NCBI GenBank assembly: GCA_029783825.1 | Contig: JAREIK010003372.1 | Location: 1 to 64,000 of the forward strand | Origin: Sapria himalayana | Lineage: Eukaryota; Streptophyta; Magnoliopsida; Malpighiales; Rafflesiaceae | Direction: 5' to 3' | DNA: 64,000 nt | Part shown: piece by piece, positions 1 to 10,845 of the stretch | Numbering within the stretch: position 1 is the first letter of the stretch | Layout of the letters: each line of letters starts with the position of its first letter | Notes under the pieces: model-generated | What the model saw: the letters and a program-made list of their open reading frames with translations, nothing else | The model's database searches: none | What the model was told of the DNA's origin: nothing | Made by a program: the position numbers and the translations under genes

Positions 1-921
1 CTAAATTGACAAATATAAACAAAGGTAGATAGATAGATAGACAGATAGATAGTACATTAGTTAGTTAGATAGACATAAAAATAGTTAAAGAAATAGAAAG
101 AAATTAGATAGATAGATAGATAAATAGATAGACAAATATCCTAATAAAAAGATAGATACAAAGATAGATAAATAGGTAGATAGTTTGTTAGTTGGTAAGA
201 TAGATAGTTAGTTAGTTGTTAGATAGATAGATAGATAGAATGATAAACATATAGAAAAATAGACTGATAGTTTGATTGATAGTTATAAAGTTAGATAGAT
301 AAATAGTTAGACAAATAGATATTGACAATTAGAGAGAAAGAAAGATAGATAGACATAGAGATAAAAGAATAGATAGATAGATTGATACATAGATCGACAA
401 ATATAATGATAAACATATAGATAGATAGATAAATAGATAGATACATAGATTGAAAAATAGACTGATAAAAAGATAAAGATATAGATAGATAGGTAGATAC
501 ATAGATAGAAAGATAGACTGATTAACAAATATGTAGATAGGTAGATGAGTAGAAAGGCAGATATACAAATAGACAAATAGTTAAATATATAGATAGATAG
601 AAGGATAGATTAATAGGAGATAAATATATAGATAGATAAATAGATACATAGATTTACTGATAGACTGATAGTTGTATTGATAATTAAATAGTCAGATAGT
701 TAGGAAAAATATTTTATAAATAATTAGACATATAGACACAGATAAATACTCAAATAGATATAGAAAGTAGAGAGATAGATGGATAGATAGGTATACAGAT
801 ATATATATATAGATAAACTAATAAACAGATAGACATATAAACATATAGTCAAATAGATAGATAGACAAATAAAAAAATTATTGATAGTTAGATAGAATGA
901 TAGATAGACATATATATAGTT

Positions 922-975
<54 letters not shown>

Positions 976-2462
976 ATAAATAGATAGATAGATAGACAAA
1001 TAGATATATAATTAGATAGTTAGACATATTAACATATATATAGATAGATAGATTGATTGATTTTTAACCAAATTGATAGATAGATTTACAGAATGACAAA
1101 TAAACATATATATAGATAGACAAAAAAGTAGATTGGAGGATAAGTAGATAAAAATATAGATAGTTTGACATATATATATATATATATATAGACATGTAGT
1201 CTGATAGATAGATTGAAAGATAGTCAGATAGATAGATAGACAGATAGTTAAACAGATAGATAGACAAATTGCCTGATAAAAAGTCAGATAAAAGGTAGAT
1301 AGATAGATACACAAAAAGATATATAGAAATATAGATAGATAAATAATTAGGCAGATAAGTAGATAGGTAGAAAGACAGATATATTGATAGATAGATAGAT
1401 AGTATGATAGACAATTTGATAGATATCTAGATAGACTTATTGACAAATAGATAGTTAGATAGATAGAAATAAATAAAGATTGATAGAATGTTAAATAGAT
1501 AGACTAATATATGATAGTCTGATTGATAGTTAAAGAGTTAGGTAGTTATACAAATAGATATATAGACAGACAGATAGATAGATAGATAGATAGCTATACA
1601 GATTGGCTAATCGATAGATAGATATATAATATAATTATAGGCATATAGATTGAATAATAGATAAATACATAGATAGATAGATAGATAGAAAAATAGACGT
1701 ATAGAAAAGAAAGAGATATATAGAAAGGTAGATAGATAGATATAGAAAAAATAAAGTTAGTCAGATAAAAAAATAGGTAGGTAGGGAGACGGATATAAAG
1801 GCAGATATTCATATAGACAAATAGTAATATATATTGATATATAGATAGACCAATCGGTAACCAAAAAGATAGATGTATAGATATATAGATAGATAGCCAG
1901 ATAGATAGATAGACAGACAGATGGATAGATAGATAGATAGGAAGATAGATATAATGATATATAAATAGTTAGACTGTTAGATTGATTGTTCGATTGATAG
2001 TTAAATAGTTTGATAGTTAGTAAAATAGATATATAGACAAATAGAAAATATGCAAATAGATAAAGAAATATGTAGACAGATAGATAGGTAGATTGATAGA
2101 CAGATAGATATATAGATAGAAAGATATATATATTGACTAATACTGATGGACTGAAACGAAATTAGATAGTTAGAAAGATATACAGATAGAAAGATATATA
2201 GTTTGATAATTAAAAAGATATAAAATTAGGTAATTAGAGATTCAGAAAAAAGACAAATAGATAAATACATAAATAGATAAATAGATAGATAGATAGATGA
2301 TTGATTGATTGACATATAGACAGACAGACAGATAGATAGATAGATAAAAAGATAGATAGGTAGATAAACAAATAGAAAAATCGATTTTTAGATAGATATA
2401 TAGATATATATATATATATGCAGATAGAAAGATAGACAAAAAGTTAGATAAATAGATTGATA
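1..2462 (+). repeat. Degenerate GATA tetranucleotide array, block 1
   Basis: Almost the whole stretch is GATA units on the + strand mixed with one-base variants (GACA, AATA, AAGA, GATT). No clear higher-order period is visible by eye. A pure TA run of about 48 bases sits at 925-972 and a shorter one near 1170-1190. The minus strand (TATC) contains no stop codon in any frame of the perfect repeat, which produces long false ORFs reading Ser-Ile-Tyr-Leu. I see no gene here. Confidence 0.95.
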
Positions 2463-2867
2463 GATATGGGGGTTCCACGGGGTGGAGGCGTAATAAGGGA
2501 TTTGCTTGGAAGGGTAGTTAAAGCATTTTCGATGAAGTTTAAAGTCAACTCAGCATTATATTCAGAGATTAAAGCTCTCTATAAAGGTTTACAAATCTGT
2601 AGCGAGCTTAATCTTATAGATTTCCAAATTCAGGTAGATTCTAAGTTGTTAGTTGATCTTGTTTACAAAGATTTTAAGCTCTGGCAATATGAAGAAGACA
2701 TTAATCATATTTACAGAGAGGCTAATTCTCTAGCGGATAGGTTGGCCAAAGAAGGGGAATCTAAAGGGGATGTGATCTTTGGTACAAGTGATTTCCCAGA
2801 TAAATTTAAAGGTCTAGCAAAACTCGATGAACTCGGATTCCCGTATATCTGGATTGGCAAAGAATAG
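2463..2867 (+). pseudogene. RNase H-like domain fragment of a LINE ORF2
   Basis: About 135 codons are open and end at TAG (2865-2867). The translation fits the plant LINE RNase H-like domain (RVT_3 type): GGGVIRD at the start, SEIKAL with the likely second acidic residue, IQVDSK with a further Asp, HIYREANSLADRLAKEG with the last Asp, and the usual C-terminal leucine-rich tail ending near GFPYIW. The first catalytic Asp, which lies upstream of GGGVIRD in the family, is lost at the insertion point. The stretch between the VDSK strand and HIYREAN is shorter than usual, so an internal in-frame deletion is likely. The first three codons come from GATA repeat. It cannot be an active enzyme; the family assignment is firm. 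Confidence 0.8.
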
Positions 2868-3866
2868 GTTTTTATAATGGACATATGGAAAATTGACTTG
2901 AGATCTCTTATTGCTTTTTTTAGTAGGCTACTTGACTGGATTGGGAGTAAGTCTTTCTTTGCAGCCTCTTTGTTTCCTTTTTTTCAGCATAATCTTCCCC
3001 TAATGCGGCTTGGATAGTTTTTCCTGTAAGGTTTATCCTTCAGGAGGTTGGTGAAGTCTTAGATCAATAGGCTTATATAATATATTAATATATTGTGTTG
3101 GATAAGATTATGTTGGCAGGTCACACCCCAGGGAGATTGATCAGGTAAGTATATGCTGATTAAGCCTTGCCTTTTTGCAGGAATAGAAGGCGGGTATTGG
3201 TCATATAGTTTATCTTGGATTGTTATAATTTCTCATCAAGTAAAGTAATGTATAGAGTTGCAGCTTCTGTTTTTCTGCAGGTTTTCAGGGTTGAGGTATT
3301 GCGTCGGGCTCAGATTATGGATGGAATTAAGAAGCATTTTGTCTCTTATTATTATTTGTTAAGGGTCTAGTCGTGTTTGTCTATTATGTGTTGGAAATCT
3401 TGATTTATGTAGTGAAATTTTTGTCTGTAAGATGGTCTTCTATATAGAGTCGGTAAGGAGGTACAGTGTGTAGTCGGCAAGGTGTTTGTATAAATGCCAA
3501 CAAAGTAATGTCCCCATTAGTCTATGGTATGTCGTCGGTCAACTTGCAGGGTTTGGTGTATGCTCATTTCGGGTCATCAATTTGCCAATGCAGGATAGTT
3601 CAAGACGAGAGGTGGAGGAGAGCAAAAAATCTTAAAGATTTGATATGTCCAGGGGAGCTTCCAGAGGGTTTTGCATGTAGATTAATCTAAATTCCAGCTC
3701 ATCATTGATTATTTATTTTTTGATATTATCTCAGGATATGTTCTGTCTAGATGCTTTATTTTTTTCTTTGAAAAAATGGTTGTAAAAGGGGAAAGGGTAG
3801 ACATATTTGTAAAAATGATATTCCTCCACTCAAAAGAGAGGGTTATAATAATAAACAAACTAAAAA
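2463..3866 (+). mobile_element. 5'-truncated LINE (non-LTR retrotransposon)
   Basis: This 1.4-kb insertion interrupts the GATA array. It begins inside an RNase H-like domain and ends in a 3' untranslated stretch with AATAAA at 3850-3855 and a short A run. AAATAGATTGATA stands directly before it (2450-2462) and directly after it (3867-3879), as expected of a 13-bp target-site duplication, although GATA-like flanks make chance matches easier. 5' truncation, poly(A) and variable-length duplication are standard for LINE insertion by target-primed reverse transcription. The part from 2870 to 3840 shows no convincing protein; a 74-codon ORF at 3466-3690 has no family I recognise. Confidence 0.75.
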
Positions 3867-3911
3867 AAATAGATTGATAATATACTATTATGTAGATAGT
3901 CAAATATATAT
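3867..3911 (+). repeat. GATA-array remnant between two insertions
   Basis: A 45-bp sliver of GATA-like sequence separates the LINE poly(A) end from the CACTA terminus at 3912. Its first 13 bases are the candidate LINE target duplication. It shows that both elements inserted into the same array. Confidence 0.7.
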
Positions 3912-4430
3912 CACTACAAAAAAAAATCCCAAATAACTTGGAAATATTTCCTAGCTAAATAGGATTTTGCTGTTGCTAAAATAGAATAACGATGGATTAA
4001 TGATCAAAGTTTTCCAAAATTAATGTGCTCATCGCAAAAAATTAATGTTCGAAAATTCCCTATCAAAAAATTTTAACGATGTAAAATTCCCTAGCTAAAT
4101 TTATTTTTTCCCTTGCTAAATTTGATCGTATTTTAGATTTATAAAAAAGTCCCTAGCTAAATTAGCGAGGGAAAAATCCCTAGCTATTTTCATTCCAAAA
4201 TTATTTTTACTATTTTATTTTTTTACAAAAAATTTGATTACATATTTTTAAGTTTTTATATTGAATTAAATAAAAACATAAACTATAATCCATAATTTAT
4301 ATTTAACAAAATATAAAAGCAATTAATAAATTTTTTTGATACTATATATTACATTGTTAAAACAAAACCATAACAAAATTTTATTACATCTTCATCAATA
4401 CATCTAACGACATTGCATAGAGTATAATCT
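3912..4430 (-). mobile_element. CACTA (En/Spm) terminus with subterminal repeats
   Basis: The sequence starts CACTACAAAAAAAAATCCC, the hallmark CACTA terminal motif. Inverted subterminal motifs follow, such as CCTAGCTAAATTAGCGAGGG at about 4151-4170. The segment matches the end at 50546-50950 over several hundred bases in the same orientation. In that second copy the neighbouring coding piece lies on the minus strand, so both are read as 3' ends of reversed elements. The 3 bp before it are TAT. No partner CACTA terminus was found before the GATA array resumes at 16785, so the element is broken or rearranged. Confidence 0.75.
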
Positions 4431-6060
4431 ATTCATGAAATTGATGTCCTTTTCTCTCACCTAGCTCCTCTGGTCACCAGTGAAGAAATCATAGCCATAT
4501 ATTTTATCACACCTTCCTAAGATAAAAAAAAACATAAACAAAAAATAATGACCCACTTCAAGTCTCGACCTTGATAATTTATTGCTGAAGAATGAAAATG
4601 ATCCACCTCGGCATGAACATGAACCATCGTATTGAACATGAAGGCTTCGAAAATGAAGGAACCCCAATTGGAGTGATCATCAGCTTCTACCAATAGAATC
4701 CTTCTTTTAATTATTGTTTTATTTAAAGAAAAAAATGCAAAACAAGACTATTGTTTTCCACTTTAATAAGAAGCACATGCAAAGCATGCCTGAAAAGAAA
4801 GAGTACACACTCATATTTTAAATTATTAGAAATGATAATTTTAATAAGAACTAGACCTTTTCTAGATGCTCAAACCTCTGAACACAGCTTTCTACCATTA
4901 TCCCAACAAATCAACCCTAAGAATGGATTAGTGAGACCAATGTTAGGTGGAAATCATGCCCAAATAAGATTCTAAATCAGATTTAGGTCATTAGGAGTAA
5001 CCCTAAATTTTATTGGTGTCCATTATATATAAACTACATCTAGATTATGTATAACTACATGCTTCATAAACTTAATATCCATTCATATCATTCATTGCAT
5101 TCATACATATTTTTTTGGATATTATATAAATCTTTATTATTTTCCAAATATATTAGGAACTTAAAATTAATTTTTCAACCTTAAATGTATTTTTATTGTA
5201 TTTTTATAAGTTTGTATTAATAATTAAGCTTTAATATGTTTAGGGTTTGTATTTTTGTTTCACTTAATATGATTTAACTAAATTTGATTTCTAATAAAAT
5301 GTTATTTGTTAAAATTAATGTTGTAAATTTCAAAACAAATAACAATATGTATGTGAAATAAATATTATAAAAAATTTTTACAATATATATGTGATGTAGT
5401 TTCATTTTACAAAGATAAAACTTTAAAAATAAAATTTATTTACAAAATAAAAATTGCACCTCATAATATGCAATATGTTATATTTATAATAAATAAACAA
5501 TGTTTGAAATGTATCTATTAATTGCAAAAAAAAAACATTGTCATGTATTCAATTTGAAAAAAAAATTTAAAAATAATTATTTAAAAAAACAAATTCATAT
5601 ATTTATATGGTCATTTATATATTTTGAATAAAATAAAAAAAAAATAATTAATTGTAAAAAAATGTACTCATATATTTATATGGTAATCTATTTTGTTTGA
5701 ACATAATTAAAGAAATAATTGATTTTTTACGAAACATTAAAAACATTTATTTATATGCACTACATTATATTTGTTTGAATTTTAAAGTTTCTAAATATTT
5801 ATTAATAACAATAAATTACATGTAAAAATTTATCATATACATTAATATTTTAATACAAAAAAATTATATAGAAAAACAAAAACAATATTATCTATTTATG
5901 ACCTATATTTTCAATTTTAACATGATTGTAAAAATAAAATAATTTACAGATATGCCAACTTCATTTATTTATATTAGTATAATGATAATTATTTTAATAT
6001 AAATATTAAAAAGCAACTATTTGAATGAAATAGAAGCTCATATATTTAATTCATAATTTC
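4431..6060. other. AT-rich stretch without recognised genes
   Basis: I see no supported gene here. Short ORFs at 4461-4667 (minus) and 4751-4975 (plus) have no recognisable motif. From about 5080 onward the sequence is nearly all A/T with homopolymer runs. It probably belongs to the internal part of the mosaic that begins at the CACTA terminus. Confidence 0.5.
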
Positions 6061-6079
6061 ATTTTACACATTAATATAC

Positions 6080-6232
6080 TTCACACACACACACACACAT
6101 GCATATACACACACACACACACATAAATATTTGTTTTAAATATAAAAATTTACAATATTTTATACATTGTGTACAAAATATAATATTTTATTTTAATTAA
6201 ATTTTCAAAATCAAATAATTTTAAATACATTT

Positions 6233-6265
<33 letters not shown>

Positions 6266-6490
6266 ATAGTTTCATGTGTAACTTTAAAAATACATTATGT
6301 ATATAGGTATATGTGTGTGTTTGTGTGGGTGTATAGTAGTATATTCATGCATACAAGTATATACACACTACTTTGAAAATGTAGATACATGTGTGAATAT
6401 ATACAAAAGTACAAAAATCTGTATACTGATATATAATGTATGGTAATGTATATGGATGTATAAATGTGTGTGTGTGTGTGTGTAGGGTAG
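6080..6490. repeat. (CA)n / (TG)n microsatellite cluster
   Basis: CA runs lie at about 6082-6101, 6110-6122 and 6233-6252, and a TG run at about 6463-6483, spaced by AT-rich sequence. A minus-strand ORF here is a by-product of the repeats. Confidence 0.85.
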
Positions 6491-6539
6491 TTTATATGCA
6501 CATATATATTAATGCATATGTATGTAAATATCAACATTA

Positions 6540-7080
6540 ATTTTGAGAAGAAAAATACTTGAGCACATAAATATTAACATATTCCACAAATTTGTGAGAG
6601 TTGGAGCAAAAAGTGACATTATTGCAAGATACTACTAATCTCCCATATGTAATACTTTGCCTCAAAATTTGATCAGAGTACTATTTGTAATGATAAGGTT
6701 CATTCAATACTACATACCATAGATTTACATTTTTATTCAATATTATTATTTGTTCAAATAAAAAAATCTATCTAATATCTTCTTCATCAACTCTTCTATC
6801 TTCTTTTTCTAGTCTTTATAAGCTATTTTTTATTTTGATTATATGTGCATTTCTTATCTAATATATCTAGTTCAAACTATTGTAATAGTAAAATTTATCA
6901 AATCAATCTTGGCCTGACATCTCTCTTTCTATGAGATATTTGATTATAGAATATTTAGTATATACTATGACTTTGGTTCCCAGTAAATATGATATTAACT
7001 TGCCAAAAGAAAAGATTATTGATACAAGTTCTTTCTCTATAGTGGTGTAATTCAATTGGGCATTTGAGAGCGTGTTGTTA
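6540..7080. other. Unassigned AT-rich stretch
   Basis: Mixed sequence of more normal complexity, with no ORF of note and no recognised family. A pyrimidine-rich patch (TCTTCTTCATCAACTCTTC) lies near 6780. Confidence 0.4.
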
Positions 7081-7084
7081 TCAT

Positions 7085-7565
7085 AGTATTTGATAACTAT
7101 TTATAAATATTTGTATAACTATATAAAACTCTTCGTAATTATATTTAACTATATTTGTAAATATGTAAACTATATAATGATATTAATAATTATATATAAC
7201 TAATTTTTTAATTTTATAATATTATATAACTATATGTGTAATTCTATATAACTATTTTTTTATGAAAATATATCATATGTATAATAATATATAACTATAT
7301 ATAATTTTATTTTACTAAATGTATAGCTATAAAAATGTTATATATAACTATATCTTTAACTACATACATATTTATAACTATATATGTATTACTATATATA
7401 AATATTTGTATAACCATGTAATACTCTATAATTAAATATAACTATATTTGTATCTATGTATACATGTTTGTATTCATATAATTAAATCTATATATTTTTT
7501 ATAACTTTGTATATATTTATGTATAACTACTTTTAACTACTTGTATAAATAGTTATGTATATATT
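7085..7565. repeat. ATAACTATAT-type AT-rich repeat, left of the ARF copy
   Basis: Irregular repeats of ATAACTATAT, AAATATTTGTATAACTATAT and related words. The same vocabulary fills 8380-9090 on the other side of the ARF copy and 26790-27660 inside the complete CACTA element, so the ARF copy sits inside a block also carried by the CACTA family. The repeats run to within about 10 bases of the ARF start codon. Confidence 0.7.
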
Positions 7566-7576
7566 TAGTGAAAAAA

Positions 7577-8140
7577 ATGGGGTTGACGTTCACAAAGTTA
7601 TTTAGTAGGCTATTTGCCAACAAGGAAATGTGGATTTTGATGCTAGGTCTTCATGCTATCGGTAAGACAACCATCCTGTATAAGTTGAAGCTTGGTGAAA
7701 TTTTCACCACAATTTCTACTATTGCCCTCAATGTAGAGACTATTGAATACAAAAACATCAATTTCACTATGTGGGATGTTGATGGTCAAGACAAGATTCA
7801 CCCTTTCTGTAGGGATTACTTCCAAAATACCCAATTTCTCATATTTTTGGTGGACAACAATGATAGAAATTGTATTATTGAAGCTAGAGATAAGTTGCAT
7901 AGGTTGTTAAATGAGGAAAAGTTTCGAGATGCAGTTTTGCTGGTGTTTGCCAATAAGCAAGATCTTCCCAATGCTATGAATGCAACTGAAATTACTGACA
8001 AGCTAGGACTTCACTCTCTTCTCCAATGCCATTGGTACATTCAGATCACCTGTGCTACCTTTGGCGATGGCCTCTACGAGGGTCTTGATTGGCTTTCCAC
8101 TTACATTGCCAGCAAGTCAAATTTAATTTTAGCAAGATGA
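7577..8140 (+). CDS. Divergent intronless ARF-type small GTPase (retrocopy)
   Basis: The 187-codon ORF aligns end to end with ADP-ribosylation factor 1, a GTPase that recruits vesicle coats at Golgi membranes. I chose the ATG at 7577 because it gives [13 protein letters not shown] with the Gly2 myristoylation site; the in-frame GTG at 7568 is a poor alternative. Retained: the P-loop frame GxxxxGKT (24-31), Thr48, Trp66, Gln71, NKQD (126-129). Altered against the ARF consensus as I recall it: Asp26 to His, Ala28 to Ile, Pro47 to Ser, Gly50 to Ala, Phe51 to Leu, Gly69 to Asp in DVGGQ, Trp78 to Cys, and Ser162 to Phe in CATS. The usual stop after residue 181 is lost, adding six residues. Plant ARF1 genes normally have introns; this copy has none, so a processed retrocopy is likely. 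Nucleotide binding looks doubtful. It may be an expressed, altered gene or a pseudogene not yet interrupted. Confidence 0.85.
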   Translation: MGLTFTKLFSRLFANKEMWILMLGLHAIGKTTILYKLKLGEIFTTISTIALNVETIEYKNINFTMWDVDGQDKIHPFCRDYFQNTQFLIFLVDNNDRNCIIEARDKLHRLLNEEKFRDAVLLVFANKQDLPNAMNATEITDKLGLHSLLQCHWYIQITCATFGDGLYEGLDWLSTYIASKSNLILAR

Positions 8141-8370
8141 GACAAACTTTGTTGACATATCTAGATGTGGATCTAATCTTTGCCTACTCTGTCTGAGTTT
8201 TGTTCTGTTATGTGGATGACATCATCTAGTTCTAGGGATTTTCAAATTATATTTATATTTATATATTACACGCCAGAAATACAAGACCTCATTTACTTTG
8301 CACTGATCTATTGTAAGCCGAGCTTGTTTGTTTTCTATTTTGTGACTTTTTGCCATTGGATCCCAAAGGT
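8141..8370 (+). other. Probable former ARF 3' untranslated region
   Basis: About 230 bases of normal-complexity, T-rich sequence follow the ARF stop codon and then give way abruptly to ATAACTATAT repeats. This is what a retrocopied mRNA with part of its 3' UTR would leave. No clear poly(A) tail survives. Confidence 0.4.
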
Positions 8371-9090
8371 ACAACTATATGAATATAAGTATAACTATAT
8401 GTATAACCACATATAACTATATGTATAATTACATGTGTAACAACATACAACATTATTTTTAACTATATATAAATATTTGTATAAATATATATCACTATAT
8501 AATTAAATACAGCTATATTTGTAACTATGTATACATATATGTAAATTTATTAATTTATTTATAACTTTATATATTTATGTATAACTATATAAAAATATTT
8601 ATAGCTATATATACTAGATGTATAATAACATATAACTATAAATAATTATATCTTATTATATGTATAACTATAAAAGCTTTATACATAACTTAATTTAAAT
8701 ATATAATTTACACCTTATATTTAATATAGATTTGTATATATTAGTATATAAAAATGTATTTTATTATATCTATACCTATACATAACTATATGTATAATTA
8801 TATAAAATTATAAGAAAAAATTTATATACCTACAAGTATAAATATAAGTATAACTATACGTGTAACTATATGTATAACCATATGTAACTATATTTATAAC
8901 TACAAGTATAACAACATACAATATTATGTTTAACTCTAAGTGTATAAATATATATAAATATTTGTATAACTATATAACACCATATATAATTAAATATAAC
9001 TATATTCGTAACTATCTATACATATATGTAATTATATATTTTTGTTTATAACTTTGTATACATTTATGTATACCTACTTATAATTACTTG
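8371..9090. repeat. ATAACTATAT-type AT-rich repeat, right of the ARF copy
   Basis: Same repeat vocabulary as 7085-7565. A long colinear match to 26800-27600 is visible: both contain TAACTATAAAAGCTTTATAC followed by the same AT-rich continuation, and both contain a GTATACATATAT stretch in the same relative place. This ties the mosaic to the complete CACTA element at 21561-37298. Confidence 0.75.
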
Positions 9091-9092
9091 GA

Positions 9093-9530
9093 GCTATGGA
9101 TCAATATGTAACAACCTCAGAAATCAGGTATGATTTGGATGATAGTTATCATACACTACTTTCTTTTTTCTTATAAAACTAATGAATGTTGATAAAATAT
9201 TCATAATATTTGAAACTTGTAGTCATATCACAATGTTCCTATAATAATGAGAGTAATTAAAGCTCCAATATGTTTAACAATTTACATCCTTAGTTTATTG
9301 GGTACACTCAGGGAAAGCTACATGCGTTGGTAATGAAATCATACAAATATCATGAGTTTGCTGTGACTCAAAATGAGGTATTGGAGATATGGATCAAAGC
9401 AAACCTATCTCAAAAATCAAGTATGATTTTTATGATAGCCATCACATACTGCTTTCTTTTTTCCTTATTAAACTAATGAATTGTGAAAAAATGTTCATAA
9501 AATTTGAAACTTGTAATCATATTAGGTTCG
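9093..9530 (+). repeat. Diverged tandem duplication, about 293-bp offset
   Basis: The segment from about 9093 to 9230 recurs at about 9386-9525: ATGGATCAA, a TATGATTT...GATAG(T/C)(T/C)ATCA core, a TTTCTTTTTTC tract and TTTGAAACTTGTA. The anchor ATGGATCAA is at 9096 and 9389. The copies differ by many substitutions, so the duplication is old. A 60-codon ORF in the second copy has no recognised family. Confidence 0.75.
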
Positions 9531-9689
9531 CTTTTATGTTTCATTCATGGCTGATTTATGAACTTCTCTAGACTATTATGCATTTCTATTTAATATTACT
9601 TATCATCTAGTTTTTGCTTTGCTTATTCACTTGATATCTACATGAAAACATCCATTGAGTAGCCAAGTAATTTTACACGTGGAACTTGA

Positions 9690-9990
9690 TTGAGTATATA
9701 TGTACATGTACACTGTAGTGTATATTTACATATATTATATGTACATATACATATATACTAGTATATATGTATAAGTATTTACTAGTATATATGAACATAC
9801 TTGTACAGATATACACTTTAGTGTAAATGTACACACATGTACATATACTATAGTGTATATGTATACACGTATATATGTACATATACATCGTAGTGTATAT
9901 GTACATTTATTGAGTATATATGTACATATAAATACTTGTACATATATACCAGTATATATGTACATATACATATATACCAGTATATAATCT
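9690..9990. repeat. TGTACATATA / TATATGTACA palindromic repeat
   Basis: A 300-bp run of short self-complementary words (TATATGTACATATA, ACTAGTATATAT, GTACACTGTAGTG). Similar words occur after each GC-triplet island in this window, so it may be a related AT hairpin block. The minus-strand ORFs here are repeat artefacts. Confidence 0.7.
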
Positions 9991-10604
9991 ATCATATTTA
10001 TGATTGTGAATATTTTTTAGATATGAAAATCAAATTACAATCAATATTATTGAAAATTTGTTATGATATAAAGATTAAGATAATACATTGATGAGCCTTC
10101 AAAATCAAATTCATACAGTACAACAAAATACATATGATGACGTATATGATAAAATTTAAAGTTGTACCGATCATAACCGATAGATTGAAAAAGATGTTAT
10201 AATGTTTATCATTTTATGACTTAATGATTTGTAATATTTTTTATGTTTTAGTTTTATTTTAAAAGATAATGCTACCATATTTTATTTTAATAAGTATTAA
10301 TTATAATTTTAAAATTAAATAATTTTTAAATATTTTCTTAATTCGTAATTTTAAATTTTTTATATACTAGGTATGTATGTATATATTTTGTATTTACATT
10401 ATGTATACATGTATCTACACATTAATTTCTGTCTATATACAATGTGTATATGTATATATTCAATATGAGTGTATATACACCTTGTATGTACATTCTATAT
10501 ACATTATATAGATATTTTGTATATTGTAAAATATGATAATTATATTATGTGTATATATAGATACACATAACAATTAACCCATCTATGTTATGTATAATAT
10601 ATTG
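9991..10604. other. AT-rich stretch without recognised genes
   Basis: I see nothing here beyond A/T-rich sequence and short TATATACA words from about 10370 to 10560. Confidence 0.4.
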
Positions 10605-10845
10605 ATATAATGCTGCCATCATGCTCAGCACTTGCCACCTACACACACTGTCCAAGGGACATGGCCCATAGGAGTCCAGGGTCTAGAGCATGGGCCCTTG
10701 TGAAGTGGACCAGATGCCATGGACAGGCCCTGACGAGGGCATGCCTGGCTTTCCTGGTTCAAACCCAGGCTATTCTAGGTTTGGCACGTGCTAGGCCAGA
10801 CAATTGCCATTCTCATCACAATTGTTGGCAAAGATTTTAATGAGA
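10605..10845 (+). other. GC-rich island with a tRNA T-arm-like hairpin
   Basis: This 240-bp patch is much richer in G/C than everything around it. It contains CCTGG, a TTCAAAC loop, then CCAGG (10753-10769): a perfect 5-bp stem with a 7-base loop of the kind seen in tRNA T arms and pol III B boxes. I could not fold a full tRNA around it or find a clear A box, so a decayed tRNA-derived SINE or a captured genomic scrap are the options. A 76-codon ORF across it has no known family. Confidence 0.35.

Noticed and set aside
3466..3690. 74-codon ORF in the LINE 3' part
   Set aside because: No recognised family, and it lies downstream of the RNase H stop in probable 3' UTR.
10753..10769. tRNA gene
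   Set aside because: Only a T-arm-like stem is present. No matching acceptor stem, anticodon arm or A box could be fitted.
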